64,000 nucleotides of DNA from Cellulomonas sp. JZ18 (GCF_009720485.1 NZ_CP045245.1:3162001-3226000); one strand, 5' to 3'; shown: positions 1 through 9,634, counted from the stretch's first letter. A program made the numbers and translations. Notes: a model not told the origin generated them from the letters alone.

Positions 1-636
1 AGCAACGTCGTCATCCGCAACTCCTACATCCGCGGCACGGCGACCCCGCAGGCGGCCGACCTGGTGCGCGTGCAGGGTGACGCCTACTCCCTGACGATCG
101 AGGACTCCACGCTGATCCCGCAGACGATGTCCGCGAACCAGGACGGCGTGAAGGGCTGGAACTTCACCCTGCGGCGCGTCGAGATCGCGAAGGTCATCGA
201 CCCGGTCCACATCCACGGCAGCAACGTGCTCGTCGAGCGGTCGTGGCTGCACGACAACGCGCACTACGAGAAGGACCCGAACTGGAACGGGACGCCGAGC
301 CACGACGACTCGATCCAGCTCCAGAAGGGCAGCAACATCACGATCCGTGACAACACGATCGAGGGCTCGCACAACGCGGCGCTCATGCTGACCCAGGACG
401 CGGGCGCGGTGTCGAAGGTCGCGGTCACGGGCAACTTCATCGACGGCGGCGCGTGCACGATCAACATCAAGAACGCGTCGATCGGCGCCCCCACGGGCGT
501 GACGATCGCCGGCAACACGTTCGGCCGCAACACGCAGTACAAGAACTGCTCGGTGCGCGTCCCGACGAGCTACGCGCTCGACATGCGCGACAACGTCTAC
601 CCCGACGGGGTGGCCGTGAAGCGCACGAACATCTGA
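1..636 (+). CDS. Right-handed parallel beta-helix protein, C-terminal part (5' end outside window)
   Basis: The reading frame is open from the first base to a TGA at 634-636, giving the last 211 residues of a larger protein. It shows successive short strands of the form N-V-x-I/V-R-x-S/N, for example SNVVIRNS, SNVLVERSWLHDN and SNITIRDNTIEG, about 20-25 residues apart. This is the coil pattern of right-handed beta-helix proteins such as pectate lyases and polysaccharide-binding proteins. Such proteins are usually secreted, but the signal peptide would lie off-window. No catalytic residues can be assigned from the C-terminal part, so activity on a polysaccharide is only a family-level guess. 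A strong hairpin follows the stop. Confidence 0.75.
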   Translation, partial: SNVVIRNSYIRGTATPQAADLVRVQGDAYSLTIEDSTLIPQTMSANQDGVKGWNFTLRRVEIAKVIDPVHIHGSNVLVERSWLHDNAHYEKDPNWNGTPSHDDSIQLQKGSNITIRDNTIEGSHNAALMLTQDAGAVSKVAVTGNFIDGGACTINIKNASIGAPTGVTIAGNTFGRNTQYKNCSVRVPTSYALDMRDNVYPDGVAVKRTNI

Positions 637-653
637 GCACCGCTCCACCCACG

Positions 654-695
654 CGCCGCGGGGCGTCGGACCACCCGGTCCGGCGCCCCGCGGCG
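654..695 (+). terminator. Hairpin terminator after the beta-helix gene
   Basis: Twelve-base arms (654-665 and 684-695, CGCCGCGGGGCG and its complement) enclose a second 6-bp stem (67-72 relative, CGGACC/GGTCCG). It starts 17 nt after the stop codon. There is no U-tract, as is usual for actinobacterial hairpin terminators. Confidence 0.6.
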
Positions 696-745
696 TCCGT
701 TGCGCCCGATATGCTCCGCCTGCCGCCGAGGGGGAGGAGCACCGC

Positions 746-1741
746 GTGGCGCTGACCTGGGTGACGCCCGTCTTCGAGGCGGAGGTCCCGCTGCTGCACC
801 TGCAGGCGCGCTCGCTCGCCCGGCACGTGCCGGCGCACGACGTCGCGGACGTGGTGGTGCTGGACAACACGGCGCGCGGGCTGCGGCAACGGGACCGCGC
901 CGCGCTGCTCGACGCCTACGGCGCGCACGCCGCCCGCGTCCGGCTGCTGCGTCCCACCGACGTGTGCCCGGTGCCGCGCGCCTCGGGCTGGCGACGGCAG
1001 CAGGCGCTGAAGCTGGCGGTCGCGCGGTCGGTGGCGACGGCGCACTACGTGGTCCTCGACGCGAAGAACCACCTGGTGGCACCGCCCGCCGCGACGGCGT
1101 TCGTGACCGCCGACGGACGCGCACGCGTGCGCGGCTACGGCTACCGCGACCACCCCCTGCGTCCGGCGTTCACCCACGTGCTGACGCACCTCGGGCTCGA
1201 CCCCGACGCGCACGTCGACCGGTTCGCGGCGACGGTCACGCCGTTCGTGCTCGACACCGCGGTCGTGCGTGCGCTCCTGCACGAGGTCGAGCAGGAGAGC
1301 GGCCGCCCGTTCGCCCACGCCTTCGTCGCGGCGGACCTCACGGAGTTCTTCCTCTACGCGGGGTGGGTCGCCCGGCGCGACGGGACGCTCGCCCGCGTCA
1401 TGGAGCTCACCGACGAGCCGAGCGCGACGGTCTGGCCGCGCGCCGCCACCGCGGACGGCGTGCGGGCCACCCTGGCGACCGTGGCGTCCCACGACCTGCC
1501 GGTGCTCGGGGTGCACCGCAACGCCGTGCCCCGCCTCGACCCGGCGGCGCGGCGCGCGCTCGCGACGTTCTGGGCCGAGCGGGACCTCGTGGACAGCGCC
1601 GCGGACGGTGTCGCGCTGCTCGAGCGCATGGCGCGCCGGCACGCCGTCGAGCGCCGGCGTCAGCAGGTGCGGGACGTGGTGCCGCGTGCGCTCGCGCTCG
1701 CCCGCCGCGCCCGCACGGCGCGGCGCGGCGCCGCCGCCTGA
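746..1741 (+). CDS. DUF6492 family protein (glycosyltransferase-like)
   Basis: A 331-residue protein starting at GTG 746, which sits behind the ribosome-binding site GGGGAGGAG (about 730-738). It resembles the DUF6492 family: an N-terminal beta strand WVTPVFEAE, a DNTARG turn, a conserved W-R-R-Q-Q-A-L-K-L region near residue 90, and a D-A-K-N-H segment near residue 112 where GT-A glycosyltransferases carry their metal-binding acidic motif. The family is usually linked to surface polysaccharide synthesis, but no substrate is known. The C-terminus is Arg/Ala-rich. It is convergent with pth, with only 34 bases between the stops. Confidence 0.7.
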   Translation: MALTWVTPVFEAEVPLLHLQARSLARHVPAHDVADVVVLDNTARGLRQRDRAALLDAYGAHAARVRLLRPTDVCPVPRASGWRRQQALKLAVARSVATAHYVVLDAKNHLVAPPAATAFVTADGRARVRGYGYRDHPLRPAFTHVLTHLGLDPDAHVDRFAATVTPFVLDTAVVRALLHEVEQESGRPFAHAFVAADLTEFFLYAGWVARRDGTLARVMELTDEPSATVWPRAATADGVRATLATVASHDLPVLGVHRNAVPRLDPAARRALATFWAERDLVDSAADGVALLERMARRHAVERRRQQVRDVVPRALALARRARTARRGAAA

Positions 1742-1775
1742 CGACGCGGCGGCACCGCCCCGCCGGCGCGGGAGG

Positions 1776-2392
1776 TCAGGCCTTCGTGTGGAACCGCTGC
1801 TGCGCGGCCTCGAGGCCCTCCAGCACGACGGCCTCGACCGCGTCGGCCGCACGGTCGACGAGCCAGGGCAGGTCCTTGCGCTCCGTCGCGCTGAAGTCGC
1901 GCAGCACGAAGTCCGCGGGGTCCATGCGCCCCGGCGGACGTCCGACACCGACGCGCACGCGGACGTAGTCCTTCGTGCCGAGCGCCTTCGTGGTGTCGCG
2001 CAGCCCGTTGTGGCCGCCCTCGCCGCCGCCCTTCTTCAGGCGCACGTCGGCGAAGGGGATGTCGAGCTCGTCGTGCACGAGCACGACGCGCTCCGGCGGC
2101 ACGCCGAGGTACTTCGCGAGGCCCGCGACGGGCCCCCCGACTCGTTCATGTAGGTGGTCGGCTTGGCGAGCAGCACGCGCGGCCCGGGCACCCCGCCCGG
2201 TCCGGTCCCGAGGCGCACCTCGGCGGTCGTCGCCTGCGGCCGCCGGCCGAGCGAGCCGACGCGGCCGCCGAACGAGGTCCGGGCGCGCGCCGCCAGCTCG
2301 TCGAGCACCATCTGCCCGACGTTGTGCCGGTTGCCGGCGTACCGGTCACCGGGGTTGCCGAGGCCGACGACGAGCCAGGGTCCGTCGGTCAT
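1776..2392 (-). CDS. pth: Peptidyl-tRNA hydrolase (frameshifted in this sequence)
   Basis: Pth releases tRNA from peptidyl-tRNAs that drop off the ribosome and is essential in bacteria. The N-terminal half (ATG 2392) has GLGNPG and the catalytic histidine in NRHNVG. The C-terminal half has HDELD and the glycine-rich stretch before GHNGLRD. The halves lie in different frames: the reading frame breaks after MNESGG at the run of six C at 2133-2138. One added base there restores [16 protein letters not shown] and a normal-length protein of about 205 residues. Because pth is essential, a sequencing error is far likelier than a pseudogene. It follows rplY, separated by a hairpin. Confidence 0.85.
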
Positions 2393-2435
2393 GGGGGTGT
2401 CCTCCGTGGGGTCGTGCAGGGACGCGGACGCGCCG

Positions 2436-2468
2436 ACGCCCGGCACCGTCGGACGGTACCGGGCGTCG
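2436..2468 (-). terminator. Hairpin between rplY and pth
   Basis: Sixteen-base arms (GACGCCCGG.. and ..CCGGGCGTC) with a single mismatch meet almost without a loop. It lies 18 nt downstream of the rplY stop on the minus strand. It may terminate or attenuate transcription before pth. Confidence 0.55.
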
Positions 2469-2486
2469 GGCGGACGGTGCGGGGTC

Positions 2487-3092
2487 TCAGCCCTCGGAGG
2501 CCGACGCGGCCGACTGCTCCGCGGCGGCGGCGTCCGCGGCCAGGTCGTCCGCCGTGGCCTGCGGCTCGGAGATCGCGACGACGACCTGCTCGGCGTCGCT
2601 CATCAGCGTGGAGCCCTCGGGCAGGACGACCTGCCCGGCCGTGACGGACGAGCCGGCGGCGAGACCGTCGATCGTGACCTCGACGGACGACGGCAGCTTC
2701 GTGGCGTCGGCCTCGAGCGACAGCGTCTGGGTCTCCACGACGTGGATGGTGCCCGGGGCGGACTCGCCGGTCACCACGACCGGGACGTCGACCGAGACCA
2801 TCTCGCCGCGGCGGACGACCAGCAGGTCGACGTGCTCGATGACCTGGCGGACGACGTCGCGCTGGACGTCCTTGACGATCGCGAGCGTCGTCTCGCCGTC
2901 GAGGTCGATCTCGAACAGCGCGTTCGTGTGCTTGAGCGCCAGCATCGTGTCGTGGCCCGGGAGGGCGACGTGCACGGGCTGCGTGCCGTGGCCGTAGAGG
3001 ACGGCGGGGATCTGGTGGGCGCGGCGCAGGCGGCGGGCGGCGCCCTTGCCGAACTCCGTGCGGGCGGTGGCGGCGAGCTTGACGTCGGACAC
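2487..3092 (-). CDS. rplY: 50S ribosomal protein L25 / general stress protein Ctc
   Basis: A 201-residue two-domain L25 of the long Ctc/TL5 type, which binds 5S rRNA in the large subunit. The N-terminal domain (about 1-95) carries the typical [13 protein letters not shown] start and I-P-A-V-L-Y-G. The beta-rich TL5-like domain follows (about 96-180), then an acidic Ala/Glu tail. GTG 3092 was chosen because GAGGAG lies 8 nt upstream and the preceding in-frame codons are not protein-like. It sits between prs and pth, the usual actinobacterial order glmU-prs-rplY-pth, and has a roughly 365-base upstream gap from prs, so it probably has its own promoter. Confidence 0.93.
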   Translation of the reverse strand: MSDVKLAATARTEFGKGAARRLRRAHQIPAVLYGHGTQPVHVALPGHDTMLALKHTNALFEIDLDGETTLAIVKDVQRDVVRQVIEHVDLLVVRRGEMVSVDVPVVVTGESAPGTIHVVETQTLSLEADATKLPSSVEVTIDGLAAGSSVTAGQVVLPEGSTLMSDAEQVVVAISEPQATADDLAADAAAAEQSAASASEG

Positions 3093-3387
3093 TGCAACTC
3101 CTCGTGCGTGGACGTGGCGCACCACGCCGGGGAGGGCGGGCGCGCGATGTGTACGGGCGGACGGACTGGGGGCCGGCGGAGCCGGCCGGATCGGGCACGG
3201 GGCCCGGTGGCCTCGACGCGGGACGCAGGACGGGCACGCGGAGGCGGGTCCACCCAGTCGATCACGGAGCCGGGGGCCGTTGCGGGAGTGGTGCTTCCGC
3301 CGACCGTCCGTCGTCCCTCGCCGAGGCAACCTGAGGAGTCTACCCGGCCCGACCGGGTGCGCAGGACACGGGCCGGGCCGGACGCGC
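3093..3387 (-). promoter_or_regulatory. Intergenic region upstream of rplY
   Basis: About 295 bases between the prs terminator and rplY with no convincing gene. A TAGACT hexamer on the minus strand (3337-3342) fits the actinobacterial -10 pattern TANNNT and would give a leader of roughly 240 nt. I see no good -35 and no recognisable riboswitch. The GAGGAG ribosome-binding site is at the gene-proximal end. Confidence 0.35.
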
Positions 3388-3433
3388 GACGCCCCGGCAC
3401 CCGCGGTCCGAGGACCGGTGGTGCCGGGGCGTC
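3388..3433 (-). terminator. Terminator after prs
   Basis: Perfect 14-base arms (3388-3401 and 3420-3433, GACGCCCCGGCACC and its complement) flank an inner GGTCC/GGACC stem. It lies 25 nt downstream of the prs stop on the minus strand. Confidence 0.65.
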
Positions 3434-3458
3434 GTGGGGCCCGCGTCGGGGACGGCGG

Positions 3459-4442
3459 TCAGGCGTTGCCGTCGAACAGGGAGGTCACGGAGCCGTCGTC
3501 GAAGACCTCGCGGATGGCGCGCGCCAGCAGCGGCGCGATCGACAGCACCGTGAGCTGCGGGAAGCGGCGCTCCTCCGCGACGGGCAGCGTGTCCGTGATG
3601 ATCACCTCGCGCGCGCCGCACGACTGCAGCCGCTCGATCGCGGGGTCCGAGAGCACGCCGTGGGTCGCCGCCACGATGACGTCCTTCGCGCCCGCCTCGA
3701 GCACGACCCGGACCGCGCCGGCGATGGTGCCCGCCGTGTCGATGAGGTCGTCGACGATGACGCAGGAGCGCCCCTCGACGTCGCCCACGACGCGGTTCGC
3801 GACCGCCTTGTTGGGGCTGTGGATGTCCCGCGTCTTGTGCACGAACGCCAGCGGGCCGCCCCCGAGCTTCGCCGCCCACTGCTCGGCGACGCGGATGCGG
3901 CCGGCGTCCGGCGAGACGACGGTGACGTTCGACGTGTCGACGCGGGTGCGCACGTACTCGACGAGGATCGGCTGCGCCCACAGGTGGTCGACCGGCCCGT
4001 CGAAGAAGCCCTGGGTCTGCGCGGCGTGCAGGTCGACGCTCATGATCCGGTCGGCGCCGGCCGTCAGGAACAGGTCCGCCATGAGGCGGGCCGAGATCGG
4101 CTCGCGGCCGCGGTGCTTCTTGTCCTGCCGGGCGTAGCCGTAGAACGGCGCGATCACGGTGATCGTCTTCGCCGAGGCGCGCTTCATCGCGTCGACCATG
4201 AGCAGCTGCTCCATGATCCACTGGTTGATCGGCGCGCAGTGCGACTGCAGGACGAACGCGTCCGCACCGCGGACGGACTCCCCGAACCGGACGTAGATCT
4301 CGCCGTTGGCGAAGTCGTAGGCCGTGGTCGGCAGGAGCTCGACGCCGAGGTGCTCGGCGACGTCCTGCGCGAGCTCGGGGTGCGCGCGCCCGGACGCGAG
4401 GACCAGGCGCTTCTCGCCGTCCGTGGTGGTGATCCCGGTCAT
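3459..4442 (-). CDS. prs: Ribose-phosphate pyrophosphokinase
   Basis: Makes PRPP from ribose 5-phosphate and ATP for purine, pyrimidine, histidine, tryptophan and NAD synthesis. The 327-residue protein is a full-length class I enzyme: FANGE near residue 45, the flexible-loop segment YGYARQDKK, the [12 protein letters not shown] metal/ATP region, and the PRPP-binding motif [12 protein letters not shown]. The ATG start at 4442 overlaps the glmU stop by four bases (ATGA), so the genes are translationally coupled. GlmU and Prs together feed cell-wall and nucleotide synthesis. Confidence 0.97.
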   Translation of the reverse strand: MTGITTTDGEKRLVLASGRAHPELAQDVAEHLGVELLPTTAYDFANGEIYVRFGESVRGADAFVLQSHCAPINQWIMEQLLMVDAMKRASAKTITVIAPFYGYARQDKKHRGREPISARLMADLFLTAGADRIMSVDLHAAQTQGFFDGPVDHLWAQPILVEYVRTRVDTSNVTVVSPDAGRIRVAEQWAAKLGGGPLAFVHKTRDIHSPNKAVANRVVGDVEGRSCVIVDDLIDTAGTIAGAVRVVLEAGAKDVIVAATHGVLSDPAIERLQSCGAREVIITDTLPVAEERRFPQLTVLSIAPLLARAIREVFDDGSVTSLFDGNA

Positions 4443-6106
4443 CGCGTCGTTCCCTCGTCCGTCGTCGTGCTGCCCGTCGCAGCGTCGTCCGCGAGCCGGG
4501 CGGGCTGCCCCGGCAGGTCCGGCGGCGGCGTGACGGGCGTACCCGCCGCGGCCGCGCGCTCGCGCTCGGCGCGCGCCTGCGGGGACAGCGCCCCGACGTC
4601 CAGCGTCCCGCGTGCCCGGGCGGCGGCCTCCGCCGCCGGGGTCCCGGCACGCGAGCGCTGCACCCAGCCCTCGATGTTGCGCTGCGAGCCGGCGCTGACG
4701 GCGAGCGCGCCCGGCGGCACGTCGCGCCGGACCACGGTCCCGGCGCCCGTGTAGGCGCCGTCGCCCACGACCACCGGCGCGACGAACATGTTGTCCGAGC
4801 CCGTCCGGGCGTAGGAGCCGATCACCGTGCGGTGCTTGTTCACGCCGTCGTAGTTGACGGTCACGGACGCGGCCCCGATGTTCGAGTGCTCGCCGATCGT
4901 CGCGTCGCCCACGTAGGACAGGTGCGGGATCTTCGACCCCGTGCCGATCTGCGCGTTCTTCGTCTCGACGAAGGTGCCGATCTTGCCGCCGGCACCGAGC
5001 TCCGTGCCCGGCCGCAGGTAGGCGAACGGACCGACCGTCGCCCCCTCGCCGATGACCGCGTGCGAGCCGTGCGTGCGCACGACGGTCGCGCCCGGGCCCA
5101 CCTCGACGTCGGTGAGCGTGGTGTCGGGGCCGACCGTGGCGCCCTCGGCGACGCGCGTCGCGCCGTGCAGCTGCGTGTTGGGCAGCAGGGTCACGTCGCG
5201 CTCGAGCTCGACGTCGACGTCGACCCACGTGGTGCTGGGGTCCACGACCGTCACGCCCGCGCGCATCCAGTCCTCGAGCAGGCGGCGGTTCAGCTCGGCG
5301 CGCAGCACCGCGAGCTGCACGCGGTCGTTGACGCCCTCGACGCTCATCGCGTCGTCCGTGCGCAGTGCGCGCACGTGGCCGCCGTCGGCCCGCGCGATCG
5401 CGAGCACGTCCGTCAGGTAGACCTCGCCCTGCGCGTTGTCGCGGCCCAGGCGCGCGAGCGCGGCCCGCAGCACGGCGGCGTCGAACACGTACACCGAGGT
5501 GTTGATCTCGGTGATCGCGCGCTGCTCGTCGTCGGCGTCCTTCTCCTCGACGATGCCGAGCACGTCGCCCGTGCCCGGCTCGCGCAGGATGCGGCCGTAG
5601 CCCGTGGGCTCGGCGACCTCGGTGGTCAGCACCGTGACGGCGTTGCCGTCGGCGGCGTGCGCCGCGAGCAGCTCGCCGAGCGTGCCGGCGTCCAGCAGCG
5701 GCACGTCGCCCGCGACGACGACGACGGCGCCGTCGAGCACCGAGTCGGCGGCGGACCCGCCGTCCGCGTCCGCGGCCTCCCCCGCGACCTGCGCGACGGC
5801 CGCCTGCGCGGCGGCGTCGAGCGCCGTCATCGCGACCTGGACCGCGCGGCCGGTGCCCGGCACGTCGTCCTGGTCCACGAGCAGCGCCCCGGGGTCGACC
5901 TCGAGCACGTGCGCGGCGACGCGCTCGCGCTCGTGCCGGACGACCACGGCGACCCGCTCGGGCTCGAGGGCCCGCGCCGTGGCGAGCGCGTGGCCCACCA
6001 TGGAGCGGCCGGCGAGCGTGTGCAGGACCTTCGGTGTTGCCGAGCGCATCCGTGTGCCCTCACCCGCTGCGAGGACGATGACGGCTGCGGGGCGGGGGAC
6101 GTCCAC
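4439..6106 (-). CDS. glmU: Bifunctional GlmU: N-acetylglucosamine-1-phosphate uridylyltransferase / glucosamine-1-phosphate acetyltransferase
   Basis: Makes UDP-GlcNAc, the precursor of peptidoglycan and surface glycans. The N-terminal nucleotidyltransferase domain starts with [11 protein letters not shown] and PKVLH, with DVPLL near residue 110. The C-terminal left-handed beta-helix carries many hexapeptide repeats and the acetyltransferase signature [12 protein letters not shown] 6106 is preferred because GAGGAG lies 9 nt upstream; an in-frame ATG at 6160 would add 18 atypical residues. The Glu/Ala-rich C-terminal tail of about 70 residues is poorly conserved. It overlaps prs by four bases. 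Confidence 0.95.
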   Translation of the reverse strand: MDVPRPAAVIVLAAGEGTRMRSATPKVLHTLAGRSMVGHALATARALEPERVAVVVRHERERVAAHVLEVDPGALLVDQDDVPGTGRAVQVAMTALDAAAQAAVAQVAGEAADADGGSAADSVLDGAVVVVAGDVPLLDAGTLGELLAAHAADGNAVTVLTTEVAEPTGYGRILREPGTGDVLGIVEEKDADDEQRAITEINTSVYVFDAAVLRAALARLGRDNAQGEVYLTDVLAIARADGGHVRALRTDDAMSVEGVNDRVQLAVLRAELNRRLLEDWMRAGVTVVDPSTTWVDVDVELERDVTLLPNTQLHGATRVAEGATVGPDTTLTDVEVGPGATVVRTHGSHAVIGEGATVGPFAYLRPGTELGAGGKIGTFVETKNAQIGTGSKIPHLSYVGDATIGEHSNIGAASVTVNYDGVNKHRTVIGSYARTGSDNMFVAPVVVGDGAYTGAGTVVRRDVPPGALAVSAGSQRNIEGWVQRSRAGTPAAEAAARARGTLDVGALSPQARAERERAAAAGTPVTPPPDLPGQPARLADDAATGSTTTDEGTTR

Positions 6107-6363
6107 CAGTGGGTGCTCCTCGCGTCGTGCCCGGGAACGGGCCGGGTCGTCGTGCGTCACTGGGACTCTACCGCCGCGCGCGGGGCGCTCCGGCGGCTGC
6201 CGCGCAGGACGCCGCCGGGCCCGTGGGGCGACCGCGTGGGCGCGGTCGCCGCCCCCGAGGAGCCCGCACGCTGCACCGACGCGGCTGACGACGGCAGGAT
6301 CACTGCGCCCGTTGGCACGTCTGCCACTCCCCGGCGGACGGTCCCCCGCACGAGCCTGTGGCC

Positions 6364-6519
6364 ATGCTCACGCTGCTCGCCCTCGCCGTCGTCGCGGCGG
6401 TCGCCGCCGCCGCGGTCCTGGTCCTGGCGTCGGCCGCCGGTGGGCCGCCCGCCGGGCACCGGCGGCACGAGCCGTCGTGCCGCGGAGCGGAGGTCTGCGG
6501 CTGCCGCACCGACGCCTGA
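6364..6519 (+). CDS. Possible small membrane protein (51 aa)
   Basis: A short frame from ATG 6364 to TGA 6517-6519 encodes a hydrophobic Ala/Val/Leu segment at residues 2-25 that could span the membrane, followed by a Cys-containing polar tail with [12 protein letters not shown] see no clear ribosome-binding site. It lies in the roughly 570-base gap between glmU and tRNA-Gln, which otherwise shows no gene. It could be chance in this GC-rich sequence. Confidence 0.3.
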   Translation: MLTLLALAVVAAVAAAAVLVLASAAGGPPAGHRRHEPSCRGAEVCGCRTDA

Positions 6520-6676
6520 CGGGCGGGTCGTGCGGGCGGGTCGTGTGGGCGCGCGGCGGGCGGGACGGACCGACGGGACCCGGCGGACGAGGTGGCGTCA
6601 GGACGGGTCGGGTCCGGGCAGGTCGTCGTGGTCACCGCGCGTCCACGCGGCGTGCCGCTCGCGACGGCCGTCCGGG

Positions 6677-6748
6677 CTCCGCCCCCAGGATTCGAACCTG
6701 GACCGCGAGGCTCCAAAGGCCTGCGTGCTGCCGTTACACCAGGGCGGA
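6677..6748 (-). tRNA. tRNA-Gln(TTG)
   Basis: The 72-nt minus-strand sequence folds as a tRNA: acceptor TCCGCCC/GGGCGGA, D arm GTGT/GCAC, anticodon loop CTTTGGA (anticodon TTG), and a T arm CCAGG-TTCGAAT-CCTGG. The CCA end is not encoded. The anticodon stem has a C27-C43 mismatch at its first pair, the only blemish. It lies upstream of glmU on the same strand, separated by about 570 bases. Confidence 0.93.
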
Positions 6749-6791
6749 CCGGCCGCCCAGTCTGCCAGTGCCGCACGGCACAATGGGCGCC

Positions 6792-7451
6792 ATGGCCTCG
6801 GAGAGCAAGCGCAGCCCCCGCTCGCGGATGACGGGGGTGCAGCGCCGGGCCCAGCTGCTGGACGTCTCGCGCAAGCTCTTCGCCGAGAAGGGCTTCGACA
6901 ACACGAGCGTCGAGGAGATCGCGGCTCGCGCCGAGGTGTCCAAGCCGGTGGTGTACGAGCACTTCGGCGGCAAGGAGGGCGTCTACGCCGTCGTCGTGGA
7001 CCGGGAGATCCAGGCCCTGACGGGGGCGCTCACCGGCGCTCTGGAGGGCGGCGGGCACCCCAAGGTGCTGGTCGAGCGCACCGCGCTCGCGCTGCTGTCG
7101 TACATCGAGACGTCCGAGGACGGCTTCCGCATCCTCGTGCGCGACTCCCCCGTCGCGCAGGCCACGGGCACGTTCTCCAGCCTCATCGGCGACGTCGCGA
7201 CGCAGGTGGAGCACCTGCTCGCCGACCAGTTCACCAAGCAGGGCCTCGACCGGCGGACCGCCCCGATCTACGCGCAGATGCTCGTCGGGATGGTGGCCCT
7301 GACCGGGCAGTGGTGGCTCGACGCGCGCAGCCCCAAGAAGGCCGACGTCGCGGCGCACCTGGTGAACCTCGCCTGGAACGGCCTGTCCGGCCTCGAGCGG
7401 CGGCCGTCGCTCACGAAGCCCACCGACGTGCGCGCCGCCGCGCGACCGTAG
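6792..7451 (+). CDS. TetR/AcrR family transcriptional regulator
   Basis: A 219-residue repressor-type protein. The N-terminal helix-turn-helix (about 15-62) reads RRAQLLDVSRKLFAEKGF, then TSVEEIAARAEVSKPVVYEHFGGKEG, a textbook TetR DNA-binding domain. The C-terminal ligand domain is all-helical. ATG 6792 is used; an in-frame ATG at 6783 is the alternative. No Shine-Dalgarno is visible, but CACAAT ends 7 nt before ATG 6792, so the mRNA may be leaderless. It sits downstream of and divergent from tRNA-Gln/glmU. The ligand is unknown. Confidence 0.9.
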   Translation: MASESKRSPRSRMTGVQRRAQLLDVSRKLFAEKGFDNTSVEEIAARAEVSKPVVYEHFGGKEGVYAVVVDREIQALTGALTGALEGGGHPKVLVERTALALLSYIETSEDGFRILVRDSPVAQATGTFSSLIGDVATQVEHLLADQFTKQGLDRRTAPIYAQMLVGMVALTGQWWLDARSPKKADVAAHLVNLAWNGLSGLERRPSLTKPTDVRAAARP

Positions 7452-7505
7452 GTCGGCCCCCGCGCCCCGGCACGGGCACGCCGCCGCGGCGACTACCCTT
7501 CGTCC

Positions 7506-8024
7506 ATGGCCGAGACCGACCTTGGCCGCGCGCCCCAGGACGAGGTCGACCGCATCGTGCTCGCGTGGGAGCGGGAGCGGCCCGACCTCGACGTGCGACC
7601 CCTCACGGTGCTCTCGCGCGTCAGCCGCCTCGCGCGCCACCTCGACCTCGCCCGCCGCGGCGCGTTCGCCCGGCACGGGCTCGAGACGTGGGAGTTCGAC
7701 GTGCTCGCGGCCCTGCGCCGCGCAGGCGCGCCCTACCGCCTGTCCCCCGGCGCGCTGCTCACGCAGACGCTCGTGACGAGCGGGACGATGACCAACCGCA
7801 TCGACCGGCTCGCCGAGCAGGGCCTGGTCGAGCGCCAGCCGTCGCCCGACGACCGGCGCGGGGTGCTGGTGCAGCTCACGCCCGCAGGCCTGCGGCGCGT
7901 GGACGAGGCCTTCGCCGACCTGCTCGACGTGGAGCGCGACCTGATCGGCGACCTGCCCGAGGCCGACCGGGACCGGCTGGCGGACCTGCTGCGGGACGTG
8001 CTCACGCTCTTCGACCGCTCGTGA
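7506..8024 (+). CDS. MarR family transcriptional regulator
   Basis: A 172-residue winged helix-turn-helix protein. The recognition region LVTSGTMTNRIDRLAEQGLVERQPSPDDRRG (given here only as landmarks: TMTNRIDRL, then the wing DDRRG at about 115-120) is diagnostic for MarR. Flanking helices form the dimer interface. TACCCT at 7494-7499 lies 6 nt before ATG 7506, which suggests a leaderless transcript. The stop codon overlaps a GTG that looks like the original start of the next gene, an MFS exporter, so this regulator probably controls that exporter. Confidence 0.92.
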   Translation: MAETDLGRAPQDEVDRIVLAWERERPDLDVRPLTVLSRVSRLARHLDLARRGAFARHGLETWEFDVLAALRRAGAPYRLSPGALLTQTLVTSGTMTNRIDRLAEQGLVERQPSPDDRRGVLVQLTPAGLRRVDEAFADLLDVERDLIGDLPEADRDRLADLLRDVLTLFDRS

Positions 8025-8055
8025 CCTCCCGGGCGCGGCACGCCGCCGGCGGGCG

Positions 8056-9252
8056 GTGCTCGCCGCGCTGCTGCTCGTCGCGCTGAACATGCGCGGACCC
8101 ATCACGGCGCTCGCGCCGGTCGTCGACCTCGTGAGCGGCGACCTCGCGCTGACCCCGGCCGCCGCGGGGCTGCTCACGGGCGTGCCCGTGCTGTGCTTCG
8201 CGGCCGTGACCCCGCTCGCCGCGGTCGCCCTCTCCCGCGCCGGCACGACGCGCATGCTGGCCGCGGCGCTGCTCGCGATCCTCGCCGGCACGCTGCTGCG
8301 CTCGTTCGGCGGGACGGCCGGTGCCTTCGCCGGCACGGTCGTGCTCGGCGCGGCGATCACCGTGTGCAACGTCGGGGTGCCGCTCGTCATCGGACGCGAC
8401 TTCCCGACCCGGGTCCCGCGCGTCATGGGCCTGTACTCCGCGGTGATGAACGGGGGCGCCGCGCTCACGACGCTCGGCACGGCCCCGCTGGCGGCGCTCG
8501 TGGGGTGGCGCTGGGCGCTGGCCGCCTGGGGCCTGCTCGTCGTCGTCGCGCTCGCCGTGTGGACGCGCGTGCACCTGCGCGCGTCGGCCCCCGCGGCGCG
8601 CGAGCCCCGGGTGCCGGTCGCCGACGAGGCCGTGCCCGACGCCTCCGTACCGGTGACCGCCGCGTCCGCACCCGTCCCCTCCGTGCTGCGCCGCCCCGTC
8701 ACGTGGCTGCTCGTCGTGGCGTTCGCGGGGCAGTCCGCCGGGTACATGGGCCTGACGGCGTGGCTGCCGTCCGTGCTGCGCGACGAGGCCGGCCTGACCC
8801 GGGCGGGCGCGGGCGTGGGGGCGGCGCTGTTCCAGGTGCTCGGCGTCGTCGGCAGTCTCGTCGTCCCGCCGCTGCTGGCGCGCGAGCGGGTCGCACCGCG
8901 CGCCGTCGTCGTCACGATCGCCGCGTGCTGGCTGAGCCTGCCGCTGGGCCTCCTGCTCGCACCCGCCGGCTGGGCCGCGTGGTCGACGCTCGCGGGGCTG
9001 GCGCAGGCCGCGAACTTCGTCGTCGTGTTCACGGTCGTCGCCACGGTCGCGGGCTCCCCCGCCGCGGCGCGGCGCATGTCCGCGACCGTGCAGACCGTCG
9101 GCTACTCCGTGGCCGCCGTCACCCCGAGTGCGCTCGGGGCCGTGCACGACGCCACGGGCGGCTGGGCGGCGCCGCTGCTCGTCGTCGCGGGCCTGCTGAC
9201 CATGATGGCCGTGGCGCACACGACCGCCGTCGGGGCGCTGCGCCGCGGCTGA
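8056..9252 (+). CDS. MFS transporter, CynX/NimT family (5' end probably frameshifted)
   Basis: A 12-TM major facilitator protein of about 400 residues, starting with a hydrophobic segment and the family motif LNMRGPITALAPV. CynX/NimT members export or import small organic anions and drugs such as cyanate or 2-nitroimidazole; the substrate here is unknown. As written the first start is GTG 8056. A better native start is GTG 8021, overlapping the marR stop as GTGA. One missing G at 8055-8056 would join VTSRARHAAGGR to VLAALLLVALN. This agrees with other one-base deletions in the window. It is probably regulated by the adjacent MarR. Confidence 0.88.
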   Translation: MLAALLLVALNMRGPITALAPVVDLVSGDLALTPAAAGLLTGVPVLCFAAVTPLAAVALSRAGTTRMLAAALLAILAGTLLRSFGGTAGAFAGTVVLGAAITVCNVGVPLVIGRDFPTRVPRVMGLYSAVMNGGAALTTLGTAPLAALVGWRWALAAWGLLVVVALAVWTRVHLRASAPAAREPRVPVADEAVPDASVPVTAASAPVPSVLRRPVTWLLVVAFAGQSAGYMGLTAWLPSVLRDEAGLTRAGAGVGAALFQVLGVVGSLVVPPLLARERVAPRAVVVTIAACWLSLPLGLLLAPAGWAAWSTLAGLAQAANFVVVFTVVATVAGSPAAARRMSATVQTVGYSVAAVTPSALGAVHDATGGWAAPLLVVAGLLTMMAVAHTTAVGALRRG

Positions 9253-9274
9253 GCCCGTGCCGCCGCGGGAGACG

Positions 9275-9634
9275 TCAGTCGGGCGGCTCGAGCAGGGCGG
9301 CGAGCCGGTCGAGCCGCTGCTCGGCGGGCAGGCGGTGCCGGTCCAGCCAGCGCAGCGCGGGACGGACCGCGTCCGGCACGAGCTGGTACGTGCGCACCCG
9401 CCCCGTCTTCGCCGAGGTGACCACGCCCGCCTGCTCGAGCACGCCGAGGTGCTGGGTGACCGCCGGCAGGGACATGGGCAGGGGCTCGGCGAGCGTGCTC
9501 ACGGACGCGGGACCCTGGGCGAGCCGTTCGACGAGGGCGCGGCGCGTGCCGTCGGACAGCGCCGCGAACAGCCGGTCGAGGTCGCGCCCGGGGTCGTTCG
9601 CGCCGTCCCCGGCGTCGGCCCGCACGGGGCTCAC
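9275..9634 (-). CDS. ArsR family (SdpR-like) transcriptional regulator
   Basis: A 119-residue winged helix-turn-helix protein with the core L-F-A-A-L-S-D-G-T-R-R-A-L-V-E-R-L near residue 20 and the recognition helix SLPAVTQHLGVLEQAGVV. It lacks the CxC metal site of ArsR/SmtB, as do the autorepressors often paired with SRPBCC proteins. GTG 9634 overlaps the ABC-F stop as GTGA, so it is the last gene of the SRPBCC-ABC-F-ArsR operon. The palindrome at 11933-11982, before the first gene of that operon, is the probable operator. Confidence 0.92.
   Translation of the reverse strand: MSPVRADAGDGANDPGRDLDRLFAALSDGTRRALVERLAQGPASVSTLAEPLPMSLPAVTQHLGVLEQAGVVTSAKTGRVRTYQLVPDAVRPALRWLDRHRLPAEQRLDRLAALLEPPD

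Noticed and set aside
2154..8086. Long plus-strand open frames over pth-glmU and beyond (2154-4754, 4832-8086)
   Set aside because: They oppose well-recognised minus-strand genes and read as low-complexity Arg/Val/Asp sequence. They are shadows.
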